Assembly (NCBI RefSeq): GCF_000829375.1
Contig: NZ_AP014624.1
Location: forward strand, 4,154,001 to 4,218,000
DNA length: 64,000 bases
Source: Chryseobacterium sp. StRB126
GTDB taxonomy: Bacteria > Bacteroidota > Bacteroidia > Flavobacteriales > Weeksellaceae
Reading direction: 5' to 3'
Shown here: positions 43,409 to 51,727 of the stretch, one piece after another
Numbering within the stretch: the first letter of the stretch is position 1
How the letters are laid out: each line of letters starts with the position of its first letter
Made by a program: the position numbers and the translations under genes
The notes under the pieces: model-generated
Database searches by the model: none
Told to the model about the DNA's origin: nothing
What the model saw: only the letters and a program-made list of their open reading frames with translations

Positions 43409-45130
43409 TTAGAACAAGTAATACAACTGTGTTAAAGGAAGTTTTTCTGCCGGTTCACAAGTGATGTATTCACCATCTACCGTTACCTTATAGTTTTCAG
43501 GATTCACTTCAATTAAAGGGATCTTATCATTATGGATAAGGTCTTTTTTAGAAATATTTCTACAGTTTTTCACCGGAAGAATCATTTTTTCTAAGCCGTA
43601 AGAAGCTATTGTTCCATTATCAATAGAAATTTGAGAAACAAAATTTGCACAAATACCATACTTAGCTTTTCCGTGAGCTCCAAACATATTTCTGTAGATA
43701 ATGGGCTGTGGTGTTGGAATAGAAGCATTCGGGTCTCCCATTTTAGCTGCGATAACGAATCCTCCTTTTACGATCATTTCAGGCTTCACTCCGAATAATG
43801 CTGGTTTCCAGATCACCAAATCCGCCAATTTCCCTTCTTCAAGAGATCCAACGTATTCTGAAATACCGTGGGCAATGGCCGGGTTAATGGTGTATTTAGC
43901 TACATATCTTTTGGCACGGTAGTTATCGTTTCCGCTATCCTTATCTTCCGCTAAATCCCCTCTTTGCTCCTTCATTTTACTTGCTGTCTGCCAGGTTCTT
44001 GTGATCACTTCTCCCGGTCTACCCATGGCCTGAGAGTCCGAACTCATGATACTGAAAACGCCCATATCATGAAGGATATCTTCTGCCGCAATGGTTTCTG
44101 GGCGGATACGCGAATCTGCGAATGCAACGTCTTCAGGGATGTTTTTGCTTAAATGGTGACACACCATCAACATATCTAAATGCTCATCGATTGTATTGAT
44201 GGTGTAAGGACGTGTTGGGTTGGTAGAAGCCGGCAATACATTGGGATACATTGCTGCTTTGATGATATCCGGTGCGTGGCCTCCACCTGCTCCTTCCGTG
44301 TGGAATGTGTGAATCACTCTTCCATTGATCGCTCTCATGGTGTCTTCTAAGAAACCTCCTTCATTTAGGGTATCGGTATGGATAGCCACCTGAACATCAT
44401 ATTTATCTGCTACTTTTAAAGCGGCATCAATGGTTGCAGGCGTTGCTCCCCAGTCTTCATGAATTTTCACTCCTAACGCACCGGCTTCTACCTGCTCTTC
44501 GATAGGCTCTTCTGCTGAACAGTTTCCTTTTCCGAAGAACCCTAAGTTCATTGGATATTCTTCTGCTGCTTCAAGCATCTTCTGCATATTGAATTTCCCT
44601 GGAGTTACCGTTGTAGCATTTGTTCCGTCATTAGGACCTGTACCGCCTCCAATCATAGTAGTAATTCCACTGTATAATGAGGTTTCAATCTGCTGTGGAC
44701 AGATGTAGTGAATATGGGTATCAATCCCTCCGGCAGTTACGATGTATCCTTTTCCACCGTGAACTTCAGTAGAAGCACCAATAATCATGTTAGGACTTAC
44801 ACCATCCATTGTGTCTGGGTTACCTGCTTTTCCGATTCCTACGATTTTACCGTCTTTAATCCCGATATCTCCTTTTACAATTCCCCAGTGATCGATGATT
44901 ACGGCTCCAGTGATACAAAGGTCAAGAACGCCTTCGTCTCTTTTGGCAGTTACGTTCTGACCCATCCCGTCACGTACGGTTTTTCCACCTCCGAAAACAG
45001 CTTCGTCTCCGTAATAGGTGAAATCTTTTTCGATTTCAATAATAATTTCAGTGTCTCCCAGTCTGATTTTATCTCCGGCTGTAGGTCCTAATATATTGGC
45101 GTATTGCTTTCTGTCTATGGGTAAGCTCAT
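43409..45130 (-). CDS. ureC: Urease subunit alpha
   Basis: The 573-residue catalytic subunit hydrolyses urea to ammonia and carbamate. Nickel ligands and active-site residues are all present: His139 and His141 ('[11 protein letters not shown]'), carbamylated Lys222 ('GVKIHEDWG'), His251 ('AIHTDTLNE'), His277 ('FHTEGAGGG'), Asp365 ('SSDSQAMGR'). The mobile flap is 'MVCHHLSKN' (Cys324, His325). All lie five residues beyond the Klebsiella numbering. Its start is one base from the ureB stop, so alpha and beta are coupled. A 220-base spacer with a repeat follows before the barrel gene. Confidence 0.99.
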   Translation of the reverse strand: MSLPIDRKQYANILGPTAGDKIRLGDTEIIIEIEKDFTYYGDEAVFGGGKTVRDGMGQNVTAKRDEGVLDLCITGAVIIDHWGIVKGDIGIKDGKIVGIGKAGNPDTMDGVSPNMIIGASTEVHGGKGYIVTAGGIDTHIHYICPQQIETSLYSGITTMIGGGTGPNDGTNATTVTPGKFNMQKMLEAAEEYPMNLGFFGKGNCSAEEPIEEQVEAGALGVKIHEDWGATPATIDAALKVADKYDVQVAIHTDTLNEGGFLEDTMRAINGRVIHTFHTEGAGGGHAPDIIKAAMYPNVLPASTNPTRPYTINTIDEHLDMLMVCHHLSKNIPEDVAFADSRIRPETIAAEDILHDMGVFSIMSSDSQAMGRPGEVITRTWQTASKMKEQRGDLAEDKDSGNDNYRAKRYVAKYTINPAIAHGISEYVGSLEEGKLADLVIWKPALFGVKPEMIVKGGFVIAAKMGDPNASIPTPQPIIYRNMFGAHGKAKYGICANFVSQISIDNGTIASYGLEKMILPVKNCRNISKKDLIHNDKIPLIEVNPENYKVTVDGEYITCEPAEKLPLTQLYYLF

Positions 45131-45131
45131 T

Positions 45132-45500
45132 TTAGTAATTTTTAAAGTTTAATTCTTCAACTTTTGCAAGGCTTGCTTTTTTCTGATCTTCAGAATCTAC
45201 CTGTCCATCAACAAGGTTATTGAAGCCCATTGCTTTTTTGGTTCCTCCTATTTCTACCAACTCTACTTCTTTTTCTTCTCCCGGTTCGAAGCGCACTGCA
45301 GTACTTGCTACAATATTCAGTCTCTTTCCGAAAGCTTTTTCACGGTCAAAACTCATTGCCTTATTAACTTCGAAAAAGTGGAAGTGTGAACCTACCTGAA
45401 TAGGACGGTCTCCTGTGTTGGTCACTTTTATTTTGACAGTTTCTCTGCCTTCGTTACAGATAATAGTGCCTTCTTTTACAAAAATTTCTCCTGGTATCAT
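45132..45500 (-). CDS. ureB: Urease subunit beta
   Basis: The 122-residue protein has '[22 protein letters not shown]' and '[22 protein letters not shown]'-type sequence ('[20 protein letters not shown]'), diagnostic for UreB. It separates ureA (13-base gap) from ureC (1-base gap). It is not fused to ureA, unlike Helicobacter. Confidence 0.98.
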   Translation of the reverse strand: MIPGEIFVKEGTIICNEGRETVKIKVTNTGDRPIQVGSHFHFFEVNKAMSFDREKAFGKRLNIVASTAVRFEPGEEKEVELVEIGGTKKAMGFNNLVDGQVDSEDQKKASLAKVEELNFKNY

Positions 45501-45513
45501 GATAAAATAGGGA

Positions 45514-45816
45514 TTAACGGATTGGATTGTGTACGGTTACCAGCTTGGTTCCATCAGGGAATGTAGCTTCAATCTGAACATCGTGGATCATTTCTGCCAC
45601 GCCGGGCATCACATCATCTTTGGTCAAAAGATTAGCGCCTTCCTGCATCAGTTCAGCTACTTTTTTCCCGTCTCTTGCTCCTTCAAGCAAAAAATGACTG
45701 ATTAATGCTATAGATTCTGGATAGTTTAATTTAAGGCCTCTAGCCTTTCTTTTTAGAGCGAGTTCGCCTGCCAGAAATAGCATAAGCTTCTCCGTTTCTC
45801 TCGGTGTTAAGTGCAT
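45514..45816 (-). CDS. ureA: Urease subunit gamma
   Basis: The 100-residue protein starts '[20 protein letters not shown]' and has '[29 protein letters not shown]', the UreA pattern. It is the first gene of the urease set and lies 160 bases from the next gene upstream, where the operon promoter probably is. I found no clean -7 box there. Confidence 0.98.
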   Translation of the reverse strand: MHLTPRETEKLMLFLAGELALKRKARGLKLNYPESIALISHFLLEGARDGKKVAELMQEGANLLTKDDVMPGVAEMIHDVQIEATFPDGTKLVTVHNPIR

Positions 45817-45976
45817 AATATTTTTTATTTAAAATTGGACAAACAATATCCTGTTCACCTTTCTGAAAAAGGCAAATAGAAATGTTCAAAAAAATGTAAA
45901 AAGGGGAAATGATACTTACGGATCTGTATTATAAAAACACAAACCATACTGAATCATTCAAATTGTAAAAACAAGA

Positions 45977-46342
45977 TTAGCAACCCGCTATCTGCAGGGC
46001 ATGATACAGAATGTACCTTGGTGCTATAATATAAATTCGGTTTTGAACAGCCGCAACCCGGGTATTATACGTATACCCTGCAAAGAAATAATGTAACCAC
46101 TGCTGCGCAAGTACTGAATAATCAAATTTTACTTTCTCCCAGTCATTGGAATCCTGTATATCCTGCGCATCTGAAAAACTATAGATTTCAGGCTGGGTCT
46201 GCTGATCCGATTTCTGTTGAAGAAGATGAATTTTCGATAAAAGATCAGAGTACGGTTGAGTCTTCCCTTTATGTGCTAAAAGACCTGCACATAAAGCTGA
46301 GAAAAACAATACAAAAGAGAAAAATATGACTCTTTTTTTCAT
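45977..46342 (-). CDS. Small secreted/anchored protein upstream of ureA, unknown
   Basis: The 121-residue product starts with a signal-like 'MKKRVIFFSFVLFFSALCAG'. The rest has no motif I recognise, and ends 'YHALQIAGC'. Its stop lies 160 bases from ureA, on the same strand, so it could be the first gene of the urea transcript. It has not been seen as a urease component in characterised operons. Confidence 0.55.
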   Translation of the reverse strand: MKKRVIFFSFVLFFSALCAGLLAHKGKTQPYSDLLSKIHLLQQKSDQQTQPEIYSFSDAQDIQDSNDWEKVKFDYSVLAQQWLHYFFAGYTYNTRVAAVQNRIYIIAPRYILYHALQIAGC

Positions 46343-46752
46343 ACCTGATTAATAATGGTGTAAAATTAGAGCAATATTAAAAAACAGGCTATCAAAAAGA
46401 TTATTTAAAATGTTCAAAATCGCAACAAACACAATTTTATACAAATTTAACATTCATCTATAAATCTCTCATTTACAACACTTAAACATAGACAACAAAC
46501 TATGACAAACATTTTATTGTCCCCATTCTTATAATTACAACAAATCATTACCTATTTTCCTTCTATATAAAGGATTGAATAAATACATTAAATATTTTTT
46601 AAAAATAACGCTTAAAAAATGGTATATATTAACAATTATCGGGTAATTAGGTTTATTTCATAAAAACAGATGAGATTTTTTTCTTTCCTTATAATTATCG
46701 TAAATTTGTATACACATACTTATTTAATTTAATAAAAATAATAAAACGTAAT
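46343..46752. other. AT-rich intergenic region with a promoter
   Basis: There is no gene in these 410 bases. Poly-A/T tracts dominate. The -7 box for the next gene lies at 46701. Confidence 0.6.
46701..46708 (+). promoter_or_regulatory. Bacteroidota -7 promoter box
   Basis: TAAATTTG fits TAnnTTTG, 45 bases before the P5C dehydrogenase start. Confidence 0.5.
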
Positions 46753-48378
46753 ATGTCAAAAGCAATTTCGCAAGTACCATTAGCGGTAAATGAACCGGTA
46801 AATTCTTATGAACCGGGATCTCCGGAAGTTAAAAGCCTTATCGACACTTATAAAAAAATGTGGGCTGAGAAGATAGAAATTCCAATGATTATCAATGGAA
46901 AGGAAGTAAAAACCGATACGAAAGTTCAGCTTCAGTCTCCTCAGGATCATGCTCACGACTTCGGATTTTATTACCAAGGTGGTATGCAGCATGTGGATGA
47001 CGCTATCAACGCGGCATTGGCAGCTAAACAAGCATGGAATGAACTAGGTTGGGAACAACGTGCAGCGATTTTCTTAAAGGCAGCTGATCTATTGGCAGGT
47101 CCTTACAGAGATGTAATTAATGCGGCTACAATGATCGGACAGTCTAAAAACGTACACCAAGCTGAAATTGACTCTGCTTGTGAGTTCATTGACTTCTTAA
47201 GATTCAACGTAGAGTTCATGACAGAAATGTATTCTGAGCAACCGATTTCTGACAACGGAATCTGGAACCGTGTAGAGTACAGACCATTAGAAGGATTCTG
47301 CTTTGCAGTAACTCCATTCAACTTTACAGCAATTTCAGGAAACCTTCCTACTTGTATGGCAATGCTAGGAAACGTTGTAGTATGGAAGCCTTCTGATAAG
47401 CAGGTTTATTCTGCAAAAGTAATCATGGATGTATTAATTGAGGCTGGTCTTCCTGCTGGGGTTATCAACATGATCTTTACAGATGGTAAAGAAACTGCTG
47501 AGAAGGTATTGGCTCACAAAGATTTTGCAGGTCTTCACTTTACTGGTTCTACAAAAGTATTCCAGGGAATGTGGAAAATGATCGGTGATAACATCCACAA
47601 CTATAGAACCTATCCAAGAATCGTTGGAGAAACGGGAGGTAAGGATTTTGTTATTGCTCACCCTTCTGCGAATGTAGAAGCAGTAGCTACTGCTTTAGTA
47701 AGAGGTGCTTTCGAATACCAAGGACAAAAATGTTCTGCGGCTTCAAGAGCGTATGTTCCTAAATCTCTTTGGGCTGATGTGAAAAAAGTAATGGAAGCTC
47801 AGATGGCTACCATCAAGATTGGTTCTCCAGAGGATACCTCTAACTTCGTAAATGCTGTAATCGACAAAAATTCTTTCGAAAAATGTAAAGGATACATTAC
47901 AAGAGCCAACGAATCTTCTGAAGCTACTGTAGCAATTGGTGGTACTTGTGATGATTCTAAAGGATGGTTCGTACACCCAACTGTAATTGAAACTACAAAC
48001 CCTCAATACGAAAGTATGGTAGAAGAGATCTTCGGACCAATCTTATCTGTATTTGTTTATGAAGATCAGGACTGGAAAGAAACTCTTAAAATAGTTGATT
48101 CTTCTTCTCCTTATTCATTAACAGGTTCTGTATTCTCTCAAGATCGTTATGCAATCGCTGAGGCTTATAAAGCTTTAGAAAATGCATCGGGTAACTTCTA
48201 TATCAACGACAAGCCAACAGGTGCCGTGGTAGGACAACAGCCTTTTGGTGGTGGTAGAGCTTCAGGAACTAACGATAAAGCTGGTTCTAAAATGAATCTT
48301 CTTAGATGGACGTCCGTAAGAAGTGTGAAAGAAACTTTTGTTTCTCCAAAAGACTACAAATATCCATACTTAGGATAA
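46753..48378 (+). CDS. pruA: 1-pyrroline-5-carboxylate dehydrogenase (L-glutamate gamma-semialdehyde dehydrogenase)
   Basis: The 541-residue enzyme oxidises glutamate semialdehyde to glutamate with NAD+, the last step of proline catabolism. 'GNVVVWKPSDKQ' and 'FTGSTKVFQGMWK' bind NAD. 'VGETGGKDFVIAHPSANVE' and 'FEYQGQKCSAASRAYVP' hold the active site, with catalytic Cys327. Length and the C-terminal 'GGGRASGTNDKAGSK' match monofunctional P5CDHs. It is a single-gene unit with its own -7 box and terminator; no proline dehydrogenase lies next to it. Confidence 0.94.
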   Translation: MSKAISQVPLAVNEPVNSYEPGSPEVKSLIDTYKKMWAEKIEIPMIINGKEVKTDTKVQLQSPQDHAHDFGFYYQGGMQHVDDAINAALAAKQAWNELGWEQRAAIFLKAADLLAGPYRDVINAATMIGQSKNVHQAEIDSACEFIDFLRFNVEFMTEMYSEQPISDNGIWNRVEYRPLEGFCFAVTPFNFTAISGNLPTCMAMLGNVVVWKPSDKQVYSAKVIMDVLIEAGLPAGVINMIFTDGKETAEKVLAHKDFAGLHFTGSTKVFQGMWKMIGDNIHNYRTYPRIVGETGGKDFVIAHPSANVEAVATALVRGAFEYQGQKCSAASRAYVPKSLWADVKKVMEAQMATIKIGSPEDTSNFVNAVIDKNSFEKCKGYITRANESSEATVAIGGTCDDSKGWFVHPTVIETTNPQYESMVEEIFGPILSVFVYEDQDWKETLKIVDSSSPYSLTGSVFSQDRYAIAEAYKALENASGNFYINDKPTGAVVGQQPFGGGRASGTNDKAGSKMNLLRWTSVRSVKETFVSPKDYKYPYLG

Positions 48379-48431
48379 TCATCAATAATGAGTAATAGGT
48401 AATCAGTAATGGTTGCCTTTTCTTTCAATAT

Positions 48432-48463
48432 AGCCTCGGAATTTCGGTTTCGGGGCTTTTTTA
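48432..48463 (+). terminator. Intrinsic terminator of pruA
   Basis: AGCCTCG and TCGGGGCT form a stem (one G-T pair) followed by six T, 54 bases after the stop. Confidence 0.7.
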
Positions 48464-48535
48464 TGAATGATAAGTGATTGATGATAAATGATAAGGTTTA
48501 AGGTTAATTATAGTCATAAAAAGAACTTTAGTTTG

Positions 48536-48595
48536 CGCCCACTCTAATACTCTAATACTCTAATACTCTAATACTCTCAAACCCTCCCACTCTAC
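48536..48595. repeat. 8-base tandem repeat ACTCTAAT
   Basis: Four perfect ACTCTAAT units (48541-48572) end in a variant ACTCTCAA, then CCCTCCCACTCTACC. Related degenerate runs lie at 35275 and 37709. The surrounding spacer 48464-48700 holds no gene. Confidence 0.8.
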
Positions 48596-48700
48596 CTTAC
48601 CTAACATCTTTTAACAAACTTTACCTATATTTTACGACTTCCCTACCCTTGTTAGGAATAATAGTTGTTTTTTCATCTGTACACCCCAAAATAAAATTGT

Positions 48701-48910
48701 ATGAAAAAGTTATTGCTAACAGCCATCGGCATAGGATTTTTTGCAGTGAGCTGTGGAACCAAGGAGTCATCTATGTCTACAAGTAATAGTGATTCAGCTA
48801 ATGCAAAGGCTGCATCCCCCATTACCAAAGATACAATGACTACAAAAATGATGAATCCGGATACCATTAAGGTGAAAAAGGATTCTATGGCAACATCTCC
48901 TGCCAAATAA
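48701..48910 (+). CDS. Small lipoprotein (69 residues)
   Basis: 'MKKLLLTAIGIGFFAVSCGTK' is a lipoprotein signal with Cys18. The mature part is Ser/Thr/Lys-rich and low in complexity ('KDTMTTKMMNPDTIKVKKDS'). A strong terminator follows, so it is expressed alone. It resembles the small lipoprotein at 49208 in length, Lys/Asp/Ser repeats and ending, so the two may be diverged duplicates. Function unknown. Confidence 0.72.
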   Translation: MKKLLLTAIGIGFFAVSCGTKESSMSTSNSDSANAKAASPITKDTMTTKMMNPDTIKVKKDSMATSPAK

Positions 48911-48937
48911 TATTATATACGTTTAATTTAAAATGGA

Positions 48938-48970
48938 AAATCTGCAGTTGAAAGCACTGCAGATTTTTTT
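48938..48970 (+). terminator. Intrinsic terminator
   Basis: AAATCTGCAGT pairs perfectly with ACTGCAGATTT around a seven-base loop, followed by T. Confidence 0.85.
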
Positions 48971-49020
48971 GATTAGAGTTAAAACCTAAAGTCATTTAGT
49001 TATTGAATGGAAAATTTTAG

Positions 49021-49100
49021 GTTTTAGCTAAAGCCCGCCCCTATTGATGTTGATATCCGTGTGAATATTTATATAAATAATAGTTGTTTAACGACAAGAT
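49021..49100. repeat. Partial REP-like element
   Basis: TTTTAGCTAAAGCCCGCCCC is followed by a tail (TGATGTTGATATCC..AATAATAGTTGTTTAACGACAAGATC) homologous to the tail of the element at 63803. The left half is reduced. The 7-base array begins directly at its end. Confidence 0.6.
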
Positions 49101-49170
49101 CTTTTATCTTTTATCTTTTATCTTTTATCTTTTATCTTTTATCTTTTATCTTTTATCTTTTATCTTTCAT
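49101..49170. repeat. 7-base tandem array (CTTTTAT)10
   Basis: Nine exact CTTTTAT units and a final CTTTCAT make 70 bases. The array ends 9 bases before a -7 box and 38 before a small lipoprotein start. It is translated in a spurious longer frame as Phe/Leu/Ser repeats. Confidence 0.9.
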
Positions 49171-49178
49171 AAAATCAT

Positions 49179-49186
49179 TATATTTG
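49179..49186 (+). promoter_or_regulatory. Bacteroidota -7 box next to the 7-base array
   Basis: TATATTTG fits TAnnTTTG and lies 22 bases before the lipoprotein ATG. The expected -33 position falls inside the last repeat units. Confidence 0.55.
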
Positions 49187-49207
49187 ATTAACATCAAACA
49201 AAGTATT

Positions 49208-49417
49208 ATGAGAAAATTATGGCTAGGAGCAATTCTTGGACTTCTTTTCCTTGGAAGCTGTGCCCAAAATAAAGAAAAAAGAGAAGAATTTAAGGATGCA
49301 CACAACAAAGATTCCTTAAGAAACAGAATGGGTGATTCTGCCGTGGCTAATTCTGAGCCGGCGCCAGTAACTCCGACTACTTCAAAAGTAAAAACCGATA
49401 GTACCAAGACTAAATAA
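49208..49417 (+). CDS. Small lipoprotein (69 residues) after the 7-base array
   Basis: I start at ATG 49208; the longer frame from 49061 only reads the tandem repeat. 'MRKLWLGAILGLLFLGSCAQ' is a lipoprotein signal. The mature part is charged ('NKEKREEFKDAHNKDSLRNR') and ends Lys/Thr/Ser-rich. A perfect terminator hairpin lies directly downstream. It is close in design to the lipoprotein at 48701. Function unknown. Confidence 0.72.
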   Translation: MRKLWLGAILGLLFLGSCAQNKEKREEFKDAHNKDSLRNRMGDSAVANSEPAPVTPTTSKVKTDSTKTK

Positions 49418-49421
49418 AATC

Positions 49422-49450
49422 GCAAATCCACAGATATTCTGTGGATTTGC
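49422..49450 (+). terminator. Intrinsic terminator hairpin
   Basis: GCAAATCCACAGA pairs exactly with TCTGTGGATTTGC around a three-base loop. The T run after it is weak, so termination efficiency is uncertain. Confidence 0.65.
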
Positions 49451-49808
49451 ACTTAAAAAAACTTGACTGAAAAAAACCGGGCAATCAACCCCGATTATAT
49501 TGTATAATTATATTCTAATCAGAATATTCTCTTTCATAGACGAAAAGAGGAACCGTGATTATTTCATGAAAAACAAAATATACACGCGTTCCATATCTAA
49601 AGTTTCATGGTTTGGCTTGTTGTGGGGAGTCCTATTTTATTTCAGAAAAAGGATAATTCCTTCGAAAATAAAATAGATAAGATGTAATATAATTGTAGTC
49701 ATTCCCGTAACACAGTCGCAAAGATATGTCACGAGCGGTCTTACAAAAAACAATAGGTTATCCATTTTCATGAAAATAGCAAGACAGAATGTGAAAAGCT
49801 ATATCTCT
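49451..49808. other. Intergenic region without a supported gene
   Basis: A 36-codon frame at 49566-49676 is not convincing. Palindromes ATTTTCATGAAAAT (49764-49777) and TTTCATGAAA (49562-49571) occur here, with a third copy (TTTTCATGAAAA, 49816-49827) at the end of the next gene. Confidence 0.5.
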
Positions 49809-51434
49809 TTAACCGTTTTCATGAAAATGAACATTTTTATCCAACTGATTTTCAGCATCAAGATGTTTAATATAGGCTGATGGGGAGAAATCTGTAACCG
49901 CTTTGAATACTGCTGCAAATTTACTGTGTGAAGAGAACCCACATTCATCAGCCAAAATACTGATCTTATATTGTCTGTACTTCTCATCATTAATAAGTTT
50001 ATCTACAATATAATTGATTCTTAGCCGGTTGACATAAGTTTTAAAGTCTGAACTTTTATGCTGATTGATAACATAAGAAAGATACTTGGTATTGGTATTC
50101 AGCTCACCTGCTAAAAATGAAAGAGACATTCCCTTATTGTTATAAAGATCACCTTTTTCAAACTCGTCAAGAAGTTCAAGCAGTTTAGTTTCAGTTTCGG
50201 AAGTCATTAAAGAATCAGTTCTCTTTCGGTCTTCTTCAGAATCTTTCTCATCTATTTCTTCTACAGATATATTTGAAAATTCAGAATTAACAGGTTGTCT
50301 TACCAAAGATCCTTTGTAGCCGTTAGCCACATTCATTTGAGTTCTTATTATATTTCTCAGTTTTGTAAACTGTCTTTTCTGTCTTGTTTTGAAAAAGATG
50401 ATTAAACCTACCAGTGAAACAAACAAAATAACAATAGCAGCATTTTTTGCTACATTCATTTGGCCGTTTCCTTTGTGCGTTTTAGTTACTATGTCCTTAG
50501 TTTTTCCGGAAAACCCTTGATTACGGGCTGCAATACTGTCATAGGCCCTCATATATTTTACGGCATATAAAGATGCTTTAAAATTGTCTCCTATCCCTTC
50601 ATAATAGTCATTGATATTGGAATAAACAGCTTTCTTCAATTTCAGACTTCGGGAAGTATCAGCAATATTTTCAGCCTTTTTCAGGTATACTTCAGCATCT
50701 TTCCAGTTCTTTTGTTTTACACGAATTCCTCCCAGTCCGTTATAAATTAATCCAAGAGTACAGCTTCCGGTTTTTAACAAACTCTCTGCTTTTCTATAAT
50801 AATCTTCAGAAACACTGTAATCATTAAGCTTAAAATAAACATCTCCCAACAATTGATAAGAAACCGCCTGGGTTCTATCCTCACTCTGACTGTTTATTTT
50901 TTCAAAGTTTCTCAGGGAAAATTCAATGTATTGTATTGCGTTTACATAGTTTCCAAGCTCCATTTCATAAAAAGCCATTTCCTGATTCAGCATTCCTTCC
51001 GCTTCATTACTTTCCTGAAAATCAGAAATTTGCCTAGAAGCTTCCAGCCCTTTAGCAATATATTTTTTAGCTCTCTTGTATAACCCTACCTGTCTATATT
51101 GTTTCGCCAGTAACTTGCACACACGGGCTATCCATTCTTTATCATCAGCCAGCTCAGCTAAAGAATGGGCATTTTCACTATAACAAATTGCTTTTTTAAG
51201 ATCTCCTCCGTGATGATAAAGTTCAGAGGAAAGCATAAGGCTTTTCACTTTATCCAGTGGTTTATGAGCTGACAAATAAAGAGAATCAGCAGTTTTAATT
51301 GCTTTGGGTAGATCTTTATAAGCTGTGATAGAGGAAATCCTTTCGCATGCTTGATCGAAATCGTTTTTTTTCTGGGCAGATATGGAGATTGCTGTTACCA
51401 GCAAGAACAAAAGTTTCAATAGATTATTAGACAT
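49809..51434 (-). CDS. TPR-containing membrane sensor with AraC-type DNA-binding domain
   Basis: ATG 51434 gives 541 residues and a signal peptide 'MSNNLLKLLFLLVTAISISAQ'. About residues 25-320 are TPR-type helical repeats ('SVSEDYYRKAESLLKTGSC', 'DAEVYLKKAENIADTS'). One membrane helix follows ('NAAIVILFVSLVGLIIFF', near 340-357). The C-terminal 110 residues are an AraC-type helix-turn-helix ('SLSFLAGELNTNTKYLSYVI', 'ILADECGFSSHSKFAAVF'). This is a one-component sensor of a type common in Flavobacteriia: the TPR part outside the membrane, the DNA-binding part inside. Ligand and targets are unknown. A -7 box lies at 51499. Confidence 0.9.
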   Translation of the reverse strand: MSNNLLKLLFLLVTAISISAQKKNDFDQACERISSITAYKDLPKAIKTADSLYLSAHKPLDKVKSLMLSSELYHHGGDLKKAICYSENAHSLAELADDKEWIARVCKLLAKQYRQVGLYKRAKKYIAKGLEASRQISDFQESNEAEGMLNQEMAFYEMELGNYVNAIQYIEFSLRNFEKINSQSEDRTQAVSYQLLGDVYFKLNDYSVSEDYYRKAESLLKTGSCTLGLIYNGLGGIRVKQKNWKDAEVYLKKAENIADTSRSLKLKKAVYSNINDYYEGIGDNFKASLYAVKYMRAYDSIAARNQGFSGKTKDIVTKTHKGNGQMNVAKNAAIVILFVSLVGLIIFFKTRQKRQFTKLRNIIRTQMNVANGYKGSLVRQPVNSEFSNISVEEIDEKDSEEDRKRTDSLMTSETETKLLELLDEFEKGDLYNNKGMSLSFLAGELNTNTKYLSYVINQHKSSDFKTYVNRLRINYIVDKLINDEKYRQYKISILADECGFSSHSKFAAVFKAVTDFSPSAYIKHLDAENQLDKNVHFHENG

Positions 51435-51498
51435 AAAAAACAAATTATTATTCTTATAATAATTCATCATTTTCTCACGGGTGTCTTTTTGTTTTCTA

Positions 51499-51506
51499 CA
51501 AAATTA
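51499..51506 (-). promoter_or_regulatory. Bacteroidota -7 promoter box
   Basis: On the minus strand the bases read TAATTTTG, 65 bases before the regulator's start. Confidence 0.4.
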
Positions 51507-51699
51507 GTAATATTTTACTTTTAATTAAAATATTCTACTGAAATTTAATCATTTAACTAAAATATCCATTTACATTAATTTTAATAATAAGTCTAAAACA
51601 ATAGATGGTTTTCTTTCATATACACCTATACCTGTATTAAAAATAAAGTTCTTCAATAATTATTTTCAATGTGAATAACTTAAATGTCATCATATTTAT

Positions 51700-51707
51700 T
51701 ACATTTG
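51700..51707 (+). promoter_or_regulatory. Bacteroidota -7 promoter box
   Basis: TACATTTG fits TAnnTTTG, 21 bases before the thioredoxin-family start. Confidence 0.55.
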
Positions 51708-51727
51708 CAGGAAACAAAACGTTTTTT

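Noticed and set aside
49101..49170. Possible CRISPR array
   Set aside because: The units are directly adjacent, with no spacers and no cas genes.
49061..49207. Extended frame upstream of the small lipoprotein
   Set aside because: It only translates the REP-like tail and the 7-base array into Phe/Leu/Ser repeats; the lipoprotein signal starts at 49208.
49566..49676. 36-codon frame with a hydrophobic centre
   Set aside because: It is short, lacks a clear binding site and promoter, and could arise by chance in AT-rich DNA.
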